A DNA stretch of 64,000 bases, from contig NC_073745.1 of the NCBI RefSeq assembly GCF_029784135.1, positions 41,062,420 through 41,126,419 of the forward strand. Reading direction: 5' to 3'. Numbering within the stretch: position 1 is the stretch's first letter; every line of letters begins with the position of its first letter. Made by a program: the position numbers and the translations under genes. Source of the DNA: Toxorhynchites rutilus septentrionalis. Lineage: Eukaryota > Arthropoda > Insecta > Diptera > Culicidae. The notes under the pieces were generated by a model. The model saw only the letters and a list, made by a program, of their open reading frames with translations, did not search any database and was not told the DNA's origin. Of this stretch, positions 47,036-59,360 are shown in pieces.

Positions 47036-47134
47036 CCTAGCGGTATCGTATATAGTTTACAACCTATTCTCATGCCTACCGAGTGTTTTCTGCATACTTT
47101 CATCAAAATCTGTTGAGCCGTTTCGGAGGAGTTC

Positions 47135-47318
<184 letters not shown>

Positions 47319-47331
47319 CATAATGAAAAAA

Positions 47332-49675
47332 TCTCGTGTCACGGAGTTTGTTACCGAACTCCTCCGAAACGGCTCGACCGATTTTGATGAAAATATATAA
47401 AATACTTGGTAGGTATGACAATAGGTTGTAAACTATATATGATACCGGTAGGATACCGATAACCATACATTTAATTCCGAATAGGGTGGCTCTATGCAGA
47501 AAAAAAGATCTGGATATTTTTTTTCAAAAATTTGACTTCATACCATACATATAACCTTAAATTTTGACCCCAATTCCCTATTTTTAATTGCGATTTTATT
47601 ATTTTTGTGTCAAAAATATTCTAATTGTTTAACCGTTGTTCGTTTTTTCAACAGAACGAATTGATTTAAGTTGTTAAATGACTGATGGCGTAACGCCCGC
47701 TTCATTGAACATTCATCTACAAATACACAAGTAACATCAATTCATCTAAAGCAGAGAGCATCTCCGATGAGCTGGAAGCCTTTTTGAATGAGCACAATGA
47801 GTTATCGAAATTCTTCAAATCACATTTGCTCGGATTACAAAATGACAATCACGCTATTGCCATCAACCCTGATAAAACATCAGCTGGAGAGCACGTGTGT
47901 TGATCCAAAGCACAAGCGCTGCGGGAATCATGATAGCACGGTGACACGAGAAATTTAATGCGAAGAAAAAACAATAATCTGGAATTCATCGTTGACACAC
48001 ACCATACGACCCTCGCTATGTTCTTCTTCAATGGCACTAACGTTCCCAAGGTTTGCCTTCTCAACGTAGTACTACTTGCGTCATTTTTATTAGTAAATAG
48101 TTGAGATTTCTATGACGAACAATACGCCATGAATGTATTCTGGAGTGGCAAGCTCTAGAATACGCGTGACTACAGTGCATGTCAGAAGGGTTTCTTTAAC
48201 GAAAAATCTCTTGCATAAACATTAGACCAACGAGACCCCGTCACAGATACTTAATTCATTATGTACATCATTTCTCATTTTGATTTAATATTTATGAACA
48301 TGCGACGAAACAAACAGAGGGCGCGCTCGATGGATTTTTATGTTTATCATATGGTGATTTGACATGGTCAAGAATCGCCAATTCAAGATATCGTAAGCTG
48401 TGCCAACAATTTATGGTCGACATATACGCGAAGGTAGAGAGTGAACGACTGCAATTCTTACTACACAATCAACAAAAGCGGTGCGAGGAATAATACATTC
48501 AATTGCGACACTATCACGAGCAACGCCGACACAGATTTAGTTATGCCAGGCCAAAGCGCAATGCATTGTCATGACATTGCTCGTGTGTTCAAACACAAAA
48601 TGAAGTTCGATCGTATTCGTCCCCACATATTGTTGGTTGTATTCTGTTGAATGGAAAAAGCGTAATTTTGCATTCTGTTCAAGCTCAAGTCCAATCGAGT
48701 TGAGCAAATGTGACAACCTTGCCACGCAATTCGACGTACAAAAAATTGGTCTCCATGTTCCATTTCTATGAAGCAAAAATAGTAATGGTTTTTCGGATGG
48801 AATAAACACGCAAAATTTAGCATTCAAACACATTTAAAACAAATTTAGCATCCAAACGAAATCGAATAATAATTTTCATTCAAATTTCAATAATTTAGAA
48901 TTATTTCCGGAATTATGCCGATCAGATAGAGAGTAAATTGAACCACAAATACGGATGACTTATTTTGACCATTGTTTCGCGACAAGGCGAACGAATTTAA
49001 GAGTGTAAAAGTCGATTTCGATCGAATTGTAAAATCCGATCACTCATGCATATATGAATATTGAGTTCTGCAAATCGGTGAAGAGTAATAAAAACATCCA
49101 TGAATAAAGGAAGCAATATGGCTGTGTTTCAAACTTAGATTACCGATGTGAATACTCCTCGATTGAATGACAACGATAAAATAACGCGATTCCAAACAGG
49201 CCGATTAACCAGCTCCATTGAAGTTAGCTGGCGTATCGCTGTTTTCCAATTTATGAACGAGACCAAGCTGTTATAAACTAAGCCATGTTGAAAATCACAT
49301 GCACGTATTTTCTAACAAGGAGACAGCAATAAATATTGAATTTCTATATTTAATTTTTTCTACTTTACGACAAACTTATATTACTTTTTTCAGTTGACGT
49401 TTAACTTTTAAGAGATGAAACATGTCAGTTACGTTAATGAAATACACCAAAAGACATCATATAACCTTTCACATTCTATTTATTTTCAAGATCGTTAAAA
49501 TATTCAAACACACTTACAATACATTAGTGTGTTTTATTCAACACCCAAAATATTCACTAGAAATAATGTTGGAAATTTTCTTAATTTTACTATAACATCG
49601 TTTAATTTTGTAAAGCACACAAAATTAAACGAAATTCAAATTCATGAAAACGCAAAAAAAAGTGTTTATAGTTAG
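47332..49675 (+). mobile_element. Helitron copy 2 (right, plus strand), complete ends, degraded
   Basis: The 5' end TCTCGTGTCACGGAGTTTGT follows an A (47331); the 3' end TATAGTTAG is followed by T (49676). A|TC...AG|T is the Helitron insertion signature, although the 3' tetranucleotide is TTAG rather than CTRR. Length 2.34 kb. Protein remnants occur in Helitron order (47769, 47958, 48340, 48405). A short GTGTGTTT-type stem at about 49504-49534 could form a hairpin, but it lies about 140 bp from the end. Confidence 0.8.
47769..48520 (+). pseudogene. Helitron Rep-region remnants (copy 2)
   Basis: Segments in order: ELEAFLNEHNELSKFFKSHL then DNHAIAINPDKTSAGEHV (47769-47898, stop TGA); MRRKNNNLEFIVDTHHTTLA (from 47958), equivalent to the RRxxxxLQxIxxTHRSYDxLQ block; DFYVYHMVI (about 48330); and LCQQFMVDIYAKVESERLQF (about 48400-48470) with YIQLRH after a stop. 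This is the order of the Helitron N-terminal domain. The HUH endonuclease motif and helicase domain are not present, and frames are broken several times. About a third of the usual protein length is represented, so it is a shortened, dead derivative. Confidence 0.8.
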
Positions 49676-49895
49676 TCAAAATGTTATGTAACACTGGAAT
49701 GGATCGTATACTTTTCCTGACGTGACAACAACTTCTGGAGACAATTGATACTCCTCTATTTGCGAACCGATCTGAACCAAATTTTGTGGGTTTTTGTTGA
49801 CCTTCATTGTTTGCTCAGAGAAACCCAAGAATAAAAATGTTTGAACCTATGTTCATCTGATAAACTAAAAAAAATCTCTATTTTTGTGACGTGAC

Positions 49896-50404
49896 AACAC
49901 TTCAAAATAGGGGGTCTCCGTAGCCACATTGGTTGCGCGTTCGCTTAGTAAGCGATCGATCGTTAGTTCAAAACTCAGGGCCCTCATTGACCATCTTTGT
50001 GTTGTTACAGAATAGCTACGTCAACGCAACAATCATCAGCGATGGAGATCGATCCACGGTCGAAATTAGATCGATTCATCCATACAATTGCTCTGCTCTG
50101 CAAGACACAAAGGGCTGCTGTTCTATAAATAACTCAACAATGATCAATCAACTGTCTCCGCTGTCCGGTGGTCCAACTGGATAATGGAAGAACAGACAGA
50201 ATACTCTTACGCCTAAATGGCTACTATGTGAATGTACTACATGTAATGGTATAGAAGAAATACTGGCGAATGGCAACTTTGTAATGTGCTAATTATAGAT
50301 ATGATAACCATGTGACATGTACACGATTAAAATTCGGCTCTGTTACAGCTAAAATGCTAATGAGCCTTAAATAAATAAATGGGATAAAAAAACACTTCAA
50401 AATA
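49896..50404 (+). mobile_element. 481-bp tRNA-headed SINE with 14-bp target duplication
   Basis: AACACTTCAAAATA duplicates exactly at 49896-49909 and 50391-50404. The body starts GGGGTCTCCGTAGCCACATTGG (A-box-like) with GTTAGTTCAAAACTC (B-box-like) 50 bp on, and ends GAGCCTTAAATAAATAAATG. Unusually long for a SINE, with a unique body of about 400 bp. Exact duplication indicates a relatively recent insertion. Confidence 0.9.
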
Positions 50405-52950
50405 CCTGTTTTTCAAATGCTAGTTTCTCATAAAAAGGTCTAACCCACGGCTCTTCAAACAAGCATTTAATCACCCATTGAATGGTATATAGACATTGGA
50501 GTTTGGTTAAGCATGTGCAGAGATATCTAATTATGTAGTTTTTTAAACTCGCCTCTCTCAAAGGTTGGTGCATAAAATTAAATTTTAAATTTGTTACGAA
50601 AAAATTATGATATAACTAGTGCTTATGCAAATAACTTTTCAATTTTCCCCTAAAACTAGATTTGAAATTTGGTTCTCTGGTGCATAACCTCGTGGAATGG
50701 GGCTCTATAGGACGGAACCTTTTCCAGGCACAGTTTGCCGATTGAACGTTTTTTCTGAATGATTCATTCCCGTTTTTTTCAAACATGCAGGAGGCATTTT
50801 CCCCAGTGACATTGGTTCATGCTACACAATGACACAATAACGATGAGGCAGTCTAGTGCAAGCCAACGGTGGTACGCGCCGGCGGGAACATGTTAAATTG
50901 ATGCAGTAAAGCAATACAAATGTCTAATACACCCCTTCATATTATTCCTTGATTATTGTAGAAAATTTTCCGATTGATTATGAGAAATTATGTCATCAAA
51001 TTGATTGCCTTTCACGTTAGTGTTAATAAAACGGTACAATACATTAAGATACCAACAGATTTTCATGTTATAGTTTCCCTGATATCTTTTGGTTTTTTTT
51101 GTTTGAATATATAATCAATACCAATTTGCAGTAGTTGATCGAATTGACAATATAATGTGGAGGAACACTCATCGATCCTCATTCTGTAACTTTTTACGGG
51201 TTAATAAATTCAAAATAAACAATTAAACTAACTACACTTTGGTACTCCAGTGAATGGGCGAAAGTTGAAGGGCGTCGACAATACACCAAATATAGCCGTG
51301 TCGTAAAACTTAAAGTACGTTCGCGCTGGAGCACTTTATGGTCGCCATTAAACGGGCAACCGGAGAAATGGGGCCATCAGACTCACAGCAGCAGCAGCAT
51401 CAGCAGCAGCGACATGGGAAATGTGCTTTGTTTATTTTTCCTCCCCTTTAGGAAAATGCGGAGGAAAATTTACGACGGTTTATAATCGTTATCGGGAAAA
51501 ATGGCAGTAACTAGGCAGAGGTAGCGTGTAATAACAGTTTTGGGAGGCCCATCGTAAAGAACGACGATAAGACGAAGGATGTTTTTGGGCGGTCGAAATC
51601 AAGGCGATTGGCAGATGCGAGAGCTGAAGTTGGGAGTGGAAAGTGAGCACAAGTAAATATTTAGACGACGTTTCATTTATGAATAATAAAACAGACGTTG
51701 TTCTCTCAATGCACAACGCATGCCAAGGCGTATTATCGAACAAGAGATGCATTAATATTCTACGCTGCGAAGGCAGAAGGCGGATTCTTGGAAAGATAAA
51801 ATATCCGTTGGGTTTGTTTGGTATGAATCTGCCAATTTGAAAATTAATGAGCTCATGATTCCACTGTATATCACACATCGAGAAATGGATAACTCTATTC
51901 CGTTGTAGGTGCATCTCACACGCCAAAGCTAGGAGAAAATCATCGGAGCATTTTGAAACAAAACCTAACACCTCGTCCACGGTTAATGCGAAGCACGGCG
52001 CTGGCGGTCGGTTGAAGGTGGAAACAATTTGATAAGCTGAAAATTAAATCGCTTCAATTACCGTCCGTTTGTGGCGCTGCTGCAGATCACGAAAACAGCA
52101 TACCCTCTCCGCCGAGGAGTTCAAGAAAAGAACAAAATTATCCGCACATACATGCACACAAATATACGTTTTTATACACATACCACGGATACACGAAGGG
52201 TACAAATTACGCCTCCATCTGATGCACTGGAAAGGCTGCCATCCTGATCTCTTCGGCGTGCCGTTCGATGCGAAAAGGAGCCCCTAGGAACGATGCAGTT
52301 TGGTTGTGACTCAAGTGCCCAAACGGCATCGGATAGCGCTGGCGAAGCTTAGTTTTAAATTGGTGCTAAAAGTAAAATACACATCACTGTTTGTTGGCCA
52401 TTACAGAAAGTGTTGGCAGACCTGAATCCGATAACTTTCTTACATTGCACTTGAGTAGATTTTCGTCTACACAACATAGAAGTACCTGCGTTATTTTCAT
52501 GCAATACTTAAGTTGGATTCCGATTCAGAATGCTGTTTAAATATGTTTTGATGGCTTATTTCAAAGAAACTCGTGTACCAGTTCAAGTCGAAAGAATTTT
52601 AACGAAAAATTCTTAACCAGTACGACGAACCAAAAGCAAGACCCATGAAGAACAAATCGAGACTTAGTAGACTCGCTACATGACCTAAAAGCACCGACGT
52701 TGGATCAAAAACATTTTATGGACCCATCTCCATCCGTGACTAGCCCCAGCACCTTCAGATTTTCAGATTTACAGTTCCATGTAAAATTATCTCAAGGGTG
52801 ACAACTACGACTTTTTGCATACCATAAGATAAAACCTTGACAGCTTTCCGAGAGGGTGGAACAACAAGGAGGGTGGAATTATTCAAGTAGCATGAAGGAT
52901 GAAGAAAGACTGTGGATCAAAACGATGCATATATATTTGAATAAATATAC
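50405..52950. other. Mostly single-copy-looking DNA
   Basis: No gene recognised. 51250-52330 is GC-richer with a CAGCAGCAGCAGCATCAGCAG run (51385-51411; first 20 bases shown suffice). The ORF at 51980-51489 (-, 163 codons) is motif-free and starts in unremarkable sequence; I do not call it. Confidence 0.35.
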
Positions 52951-52995
52951 AGCGCGGACTCGATTATATATAGTTTTTGATTTCTTTTCACTGTA

Positions 52996-54002
52996 CAGGT
53001 CGGACTCGATTATATATAATCGCAATTTCACTTTCAACGTTAATTTTCGAATCCAATACATAATCGAATTACAAAAAAGCTATTTTTCTATTAATGTTTG
53101 ACATTCATACATTAATTGTTTTCTCGAGATTCGATTATGTATAGGATTTGAAAATAATTGTTGAAAAAATTGTCGACTATATATAATCGAGTCCAACTTG
53201 TATATAATTGAATCCTATTTATAATCGAGTCAAAACACTTTTTTTTTTATTTGTTTTTTTGCATGTATTCTTCGTTTTTTTTTTAAATAAAAGAGGAATT
53301 TGATTTTTGATTCATTTACCTAAAAGTCAGAAAGATCCTTTCTCACGTGAAAAAAAAAATATCCGGATTCTCTCAGGAGGTGATAGACGATCATATTTGA
53401 TGAAAAAAACCTCCTACGCATATGTTCGAATTTCAACAATGACAGAGTTAAATAACTTTTTTTTTTTGTTTCGGACTCTGTTGCCTCAAACTGGTTCTAC
53501 ATTAAAAAGTTAGCCACGGAAGACGATTATGATGCTTTCATTTGAAAGATGAAAAAATTTAGTACAGGATATAGTAATGGAACAACTAAATTAGTGGATA
53601 TTAATAACATTTTGGAATTGAAAAACTTAAAAGTTAATTATTTTAATATGTTATTATTAATTTTTACCTAAAAATTTATATTAAACTAGATTGTTTCTAT
53701 CAATTAAATTGAAGTTCTTCAACCGCTCTACAATTTGCTCTTTGACGCCCAACTTCTATCTTTCTTAATTTGGCTGAAATATCGATATAAACAATCCCTG
53801 TTAAAAATCCAAGCAAAACTTCAAAAAATCACGATTTTTACCCCACTGTACATGTAATAGCCACTTAATCTTCACCTTAACGTTGAAAGGTTACATTTCT
53901 TTTTGAAATAAGCCATATTTGAATTAAAAAAAATATTTTTTTCCAAACTGTATATAATCGAGTCCAAAATTGTATATATTCTAATCACATATAATGAGTC
54001 TG
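52996..54002 (-). mobile_element. Pogo-like AT-rich element, copy b
   Basis: It starts after TA with CAGGTCGGACTCGATTATAT and ends, reverse complemented, CAGACTCATTATATGTGATT, followed by TA (54003-54004). The interior aligns in reverse with copies a and c. The word GACTCGATTATATATAATCG recurs several times near the ends. CAG-type ends and TA target point to the pogo/Tc1-mariner group; no transposase. Confidence 0.65.
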
Positions 54003-54413
54003 TATATAATTTTCAAAAAATTGGCACGAGCTCTCCGAACGATCTAATACTAAACAGTGGAACACAAACCGTACACGCTAGAAATGGTTGAAAAATAAAA
54101 CGAATTCTCATTTTCATGAAATCCAATGTCAGACAAAACCTAAAGGACAAGATAATAAATGAAACCATAAGAAAAGTCGAACTTTATTTTGAATGCATTC
54201 AGAATAAAATATGAGAAAGGAATACGAATGTTGCAATGCTAATGTTGCAATGACGTATTTCAAGATGTGCTAGATTCTGTACAAGTCCCCATTTGCCAGC
54301 AGCTCACGCTCTCTTCGCGTATTGTCCCAGAATATAGATGTTTTACAAAATTGTATAGAATGAATTCTGAATATTAACAGAAATAAGACAGAAAGACAGA
54401 AGAGAAAATGAGG

Positions 54414-54588
54414 AAAAAGTCGAATGGCAGGAGGCGATCTGGCGTAGTGGTAACATCCATACCTCTCACGCTAAAGGTCACGAGTTCAATTCTCACTCCC
54501 GACATTCTTCCAAAAATGGAAGCAAAGTGACGAACCAGCCAAATGTGTTAAAAGTCACTAAAATACAGATAAAAAAAAGTCGAATGGC
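54414..54588 (+). mobile_element. tRNA-derived SINE with 15-bp target duplication
   Basis: Body 54429-54573: AGGAGGCGATCTGGCGTAGT (A box), GGTCACGAGTTCAATTCTC (B box), core CTTCCAAAAATGGAAG and ACGAACCAGCC, ending in poly-A. AAAAAGTCGAATGGC is repeated exactly at 54414-54428 and 54574-54588. Best-preserved copy of the family in this window; about 145 bp. Confidence 0.95.
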
Positions 54589-55080
54589 TGTGTCCGCATA
54601 GTCGACGTAGTATTACGATTCGATATTCGTTGCATGTTGTTTTTATATTTGAAAAAGATATGTCATATTTGCAGATGAACACATCCAACTACGGCCTTGC
54701 CGCTACTGGCTTCTCCCTACCTGTGGTTGTGGCTCATGTACATTCTCTCGCTCGGGTATAAAAGTGGTCGTCAAAGTATCTTCAATTCTTCTTCTTTTTT
54801 TCTTCTTTTTTTAATGGAGACTTGAAATCTTGCGATTCATTCGTCTCCCTATCGTCAATAATTAATTGATTGATTTTTTTTATGTTATAGACATTATTTT
54901 TTTTATGTTATAGACATTTACGATCGTTCGCTTGGTAAGCGTATGCACAGCCATTTGTACTATGAAGTCCACCTAACGTCAATAGCAATTTCGTCAGGCA
55001 ACACGATTTTGTAGTCCGTGTTAAAAATATACAAATCCACGTGGGTGAAGAAGCGTTCGCAGCTTGCGTGTATTGTTGAT
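54589..55080. other. Non-coding; a short internal repeat
   Basis: TTTTTTTTATGTTATAGACATT occurs twice in tandem near 54875-54925 (word TTTATGTTATAGACATT). Then CGTTCGCTTGGTAAGCG, resembling part of the SINE head at 49940. No gene. Confidence 0.4.
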
Positions 55081-55722
55081 TTAAGAGAATTAAGATGATT
55101 TAGAAAACAGAATAAATAGGAGAATTAAGAAAATTTGAAAAAGTAAAAAAATTAAAATTATGAAAAATTAAGGAAATGATAGAAAAATCAGCAAATTGAA
55201 GAAATTAAGAAAGCAAATAAAATTTTAAAAAAATAGATAATCGAGAAAATTTGGAAGAATAAAAAAGAAAATTTGAAATACTTTTAGAAAAATAAACTTA
55301 TAAAATCAATAATGTAGAAAGATGAGAAAATTAAAAAAAAGAAAATTTAAAGAAATTAGCTAAAATTAAGAGAATTAGGAAAATCGGAAAATTGAGGCTG
55401 TTACGAAAATTAGAATAAATGAAAATTATAAAATTTGAGAAATTAGAGGAATTGAAAAAATAAATAAACACATGGAAATTTTTAGAAAATTGCGAGAATT
55501 AAAAGAAATAAATTGAAAAAGTTAAGAAAATTTAAAAAAATTGAGAAAATTGTGAAAATTATGAAATTGAAAATATTGCGAAAATTAAAAAAATGAGAAA
55601 AATGAAACAAATTTTTGAAATAAAAAAAAAATTTAAAAAAAAATAGTAAAGTAAGAAAATTGAAAAAAAATCAAGATACTTAAGAAAATAAATAAGTTAA
55701 TTTTATTGAAAATTGAAGGAAA

Positions 55723-55885
55723 TTTTTTTTTTTTTTTTTTTTTCTGTATTATAGTGACTTTCAACTCATTTGGCTGGTTCGTCACTTTAACTTCCATTTT
55801 TGGAAGAATGTCGGGAGTGAGAATTGAACTCGTGACCTTTAGCGTGAGAGGCATGGATGTTACCACTACGCCAGATCGGCTCCCG
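55723..55885 (-). mobile_element. tRNA-derived SINE inserted in the A-rich tract
   Basis: Same family as 54429: poly-T at left, then inverted core (GGCTGGTTCGTCAC, CTTCCATTTTTGGAAG), B box (GAATTGAACTCGTGACC inverted) and A box (GTTACCACTACGCCAGATCG inverted). GAAGGAAATT / GAAGGGAATT at the edges may be an eroded duplication. Confidence 0.85.
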
Positions 55886-56068
55886 AGAAGGGAATTAAGA
55901 AATTTAAAAAATAAGAAAATTAAGAAAATTATAATAATTGAGAAAATAAGACCAAATTTAAAATACTCAATGTTAAAAAAGTTAAGGAAATTGAAAAAAA
56001 TAAAAATTTAAGAAGGTTCAAAAAAATTAATTACGAGGAAAAATGAGAAAATTATGAAAGTGTAAATA

Positions 56069-57319
56069 CAGGTCGAACTCGATTATATATGATTAGATTA
56101 TATGCAATTTTAGACTGTTTTTGAAAATTTTCTAATATAGCTTATTTCAAGCGAAAAACAAATATTTCAATGTTAAGGTGAGGTAGCCAATGAATACAAT
56201 TAGTCCAGTGGCCTACTCTCACTTGTTCATTCTCCCTTCCTTTCCTATTACACAAGCAGAACTTTATACCCGTTGAGATAAGATCATTACAGGAGCTGCA
56301 AGCATAGCAAGGAGGCACTCACCAAAGGATACCAATGCTACATTGCCTGGCGATGTAGTTGTTTCGAACCACCACAGGCACTATTCCAGATAAAGATAAT
56401 ACCGACGAGGCAACGAAGGAATAATTTATATTTTTTTTATATTGTTCTGTAGTTTCAGCTAATTAGACTTAAGTTAATGATTATGTAGTTATAATATATT
56501 CAAATAGTTGAAAAATGTACTGCTTGATGATGGCTCTTTATCCACTAGAGCCAAATTAAATAATTAAAGGAAAAAAAAAATAAGTACAGTGGAGTAAAAA
56601 TCGGGATTTTCGAAGGTTTTCAATGAAGACTACCCAGGAATTCTTCTTCTTCTTCTTGTTTGGCTTTAAAAGGCTATAAAATTATCAGTCCATTCGCCTC
56701 TATCACCAGGAATTGTTTGAAATGATGTTGCAGCGAAATTGAGTAAGATAGATGTAGGGTGTCAAAGAACAAATTTTAGAGTGGTTAGAGAGATTTAATT
56801 TGGTTGATAGAAACAATCATGTTTATTGTGCATTTTTGAGATAAAATTAATAATAGCACCTTAAAACCACGAACTCTTAAGTTTATCACTTCCAGAATGT
56901 TATTTAAATCCACTAATTTAGATGTTTCACAACTATATCCTATACTAAATTTTCTCATCATTCAAATAGAAGCAACAGAATCGTTCAACGTAGCGTACTT
57001 TTTGAAGTAGAGCCAATTAGAGACAAACAGAAAAAAATGTTCAATAACTCTGTTATTGTTGAAATTCAAACATATACATAGAAGAAATTGTTTCTTCAAA
57101 TATGATCTTCTGTTACCTTCTGAAAGAATTCGGAATCCTTATGTGGGAAAGGTATTTTCTGACGTTGAACAATAGATCAAGTTTTTTTCAGATTCAAAAA
57201 ACAAAAAAAAATGTATATAAAATAATAAAAACTTTTTTTTCTTGACTCTATACAGGATTCGAATATATATTATATACAGTGGAACGAACTTGGAGCTGTA
57301 TATTATCGAGTCTGTCCTG
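56069..57319 (+). mobile_element. Pogo-like AT-rich element, copy c, inserted in the A-rich tract
   Basis: CAGGTCGAACTCGATTATAT (from 56069) and the reverse complement of the right end, CAGGACAGACTCGATAATAT, are inverted repeats with TA on both sides (56067-56068, 57320-57321). C-poor A-rich DNA resumes immediately on each side, proving insertion into that tract. The interior holds a further insertion at about 56195-56575. Confidence 0.75.
56195..56575 (+). mobile_element. Poly-A-tailed retroposed fragment inside copy c
   Basis: Copies a and b lack this segment: they pass from a GTGAAG-like word to AAGTACARTGKGKTAAAAATCG directly. It ends GAGCCAAATTAAATAATTAAAG then poly-A (first 20 bases suffice) and has a GGCTCT...AGAGCC hairpin near its end. 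A LINE 3' end or SINE is likely; family unknown. Confidence 0.55.
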
Positions 57320-59360
57320 TATTGAGAAGATTGAAAAAAATAGAGACAAATTATAAGAATTTAGAAATTTTAGAAAAATATAGAAAAATATTATGAAATT
57401 AAGAATATTAGAAAAATTATAAGAAAAAAAATTGAGACAAATTAAGAAAAAAAAACAAGCTAAACAAATAAAGAAGTTAATTGAATTGGAAATTGAAGGA
57501 AATTGTAAAAAATTGGAAAATTAAAAGAATAAAAACAAATTTTCAAAAAACTCAAGAAATTAATAAATATAAGAAACATAATAGAAACATTCAGCAAAAT
57601 CATAGAAGAGCAAGAAAATAAAAAAAAAATAGAAAAAGTTCAGAATATTAAAAAACTAAAATATTTGGCAAATCAAGTAAATTGATAAACTTGAGAAAAG
57701 TTAGAAAAATAGAAAAAATGAGAAAATTCAAAAAAACTAAGAAACTTGAAAAAGTTTCAAAAATGAAGAATGTTTAGAAAGTTAAGATAATTGATAAAGT
57801 TTAGAAAAAAAGCAAAAAATATGAAATTGAGGATATTGAGAATTTTAACAAAATTCAGCAAAAAAAAATCGATAAATTAGGTAATTTAAAAAAAACCCAT
57901 TGAAATTATGGGAAATTTTAGAAGAAAAATTTAAAAAACAAACTACGAGAATCAAGACAATGGTAAAAAATTAGACATTAGGAAAATCGCGAAAATTAAA
58001 AAAAAAATCATGAAAATTGAAAAAAAATTATTGAGTAAATTAGGAAAATGATTAATATTCTAAAAAATCTAAATTCAAGAAAATCAAAAAAGTTGAAAAA
58101 ATTAAGGAAACTAGGAACCTTAAGAAAATTAAGAAAATTAAAGTAGTTGAGAAATTCAAGATTTTCAAATTAAAAAAAAAATAAATTGAAGAAAGTTAAA
58201 AAAATTTAAATAAAATTGGAAAATTTAGAAAATTATGAAAATACCAATATAACGAAGATTTAAAAAAAAATTGGAAATTGAGACAAATTAAGAAAAATTA
58301 TAAAAAGTAAAAAAAAAGAATACAATATTTCACAGAATTTTAGAAACGAAAGAAAATTTAAAAAAAAATCAAAAATATAAAATTTCACAAAATTCTGAAA
58401 ATTCAAAAACAAGAATATTGCGAAAATTAAAAACAATTGAGAAAATTAGAGAAAATTTGAAGAATAACAAATTTTTTTTGAAGAAATTTGATTCGAAAAA
58501 ATTGTAACAATAAAAATTTAAGCAAGTTTAGAAAATTCAACAAATGATAATAATCCGAAAATTTTTAATAAAATGAAAAGCTTGAGAAAATTGAAAAAAA
58601 GAGAGACATTATAAAATTTAGAAATAATAGCGATAATATGAAATGGAGAATGTAAAGAATATTTAAAAAAAACAAGAAAATTAAGCAAATAAAAACAAAA
58701 TAAGAAAGTAAAGAGGTTAAAAAATCTAGCTAAATTTGGGAAATTTTAGAAGAAAAATTTTAAAAATTGGGACAGTCGATAAAATTGAAAAAAATAAAAA
58801 ATCACAAAATTTGAGAAAATTTTGAAAATTTAAATTTGTCTTCAAAAATAAGAAAATTGTTAAAAGTTAGAAATTGAAAAAATTGCAAAGATTAAAAAAA
58901 TATTAGAGAATTCGGAAACAAATAAAATAATTGAAAATATAAAGAAAATTATTAAAGTTGAAAAAATAGAAAAAAACTAGAAAGTTAATTAATAAATTCA
59001 AAAAAACTAGGAGCTTTGGGAAAATTATCAAAATTAAGAGAATTAGGAAAATTAAAAATATTGAGAAAACAAAAAAAATCTTGGAAAATTTTTAAAAATT
59101 AGGAAAATTTACGGAGAAAAATAATAAAATTAAGAAATTTAAGAAAATATAGAAAATGTTAAAAAATAAAGTTTTGAGATCGATAAGAAAATTAAAAAAA
59201 AAATTAATTAATTAATAAGAGTCAGAAATTCTACAAGAATATTCAGAAAAGCTGGTGAACTTAAAAGTCATATAATTAAAGGAAATATTCATAGAAAATT
59301 TGTAAATAAGGAAAAAGTTAAACAAAATAGGCAAGTCACATAAATTTAAAAAATGGCAAA

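Larger units (their letters stand above)
55080..59360 (+). repeat. Degenerate A-rich, C-depleted tract, about 3 kb net
   Basis: Outside two insertions (55723-55885, 56069-57319), the plus strand is built from GAAAATTAAGAAAATTGAG-like words with no fixed period. Long stretches contain almost no C, and A greatly exceeds T, giving strong strand asymmetry. No ORF of meaning. It looks like an old, diverged simple satellite. Confidence 0.9.

Noticed and set aside
49912..49985. Possible tRNA gene
   Set aside because: A- and B-box-like words are present, but the cloverleaf is poor and the unit has a SINE body, tail and target duplication.
51489..51980. 163-codon minus-strand ORF
   Set aside because: No recognisable motif, and the opposite strand is also partly open; insufficient evidence for a gene.
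54430..54500. Possible tRNA gene
   Set aside because: It is the head of a repeated SINE (three copies here) with a 15-bp target duplication.
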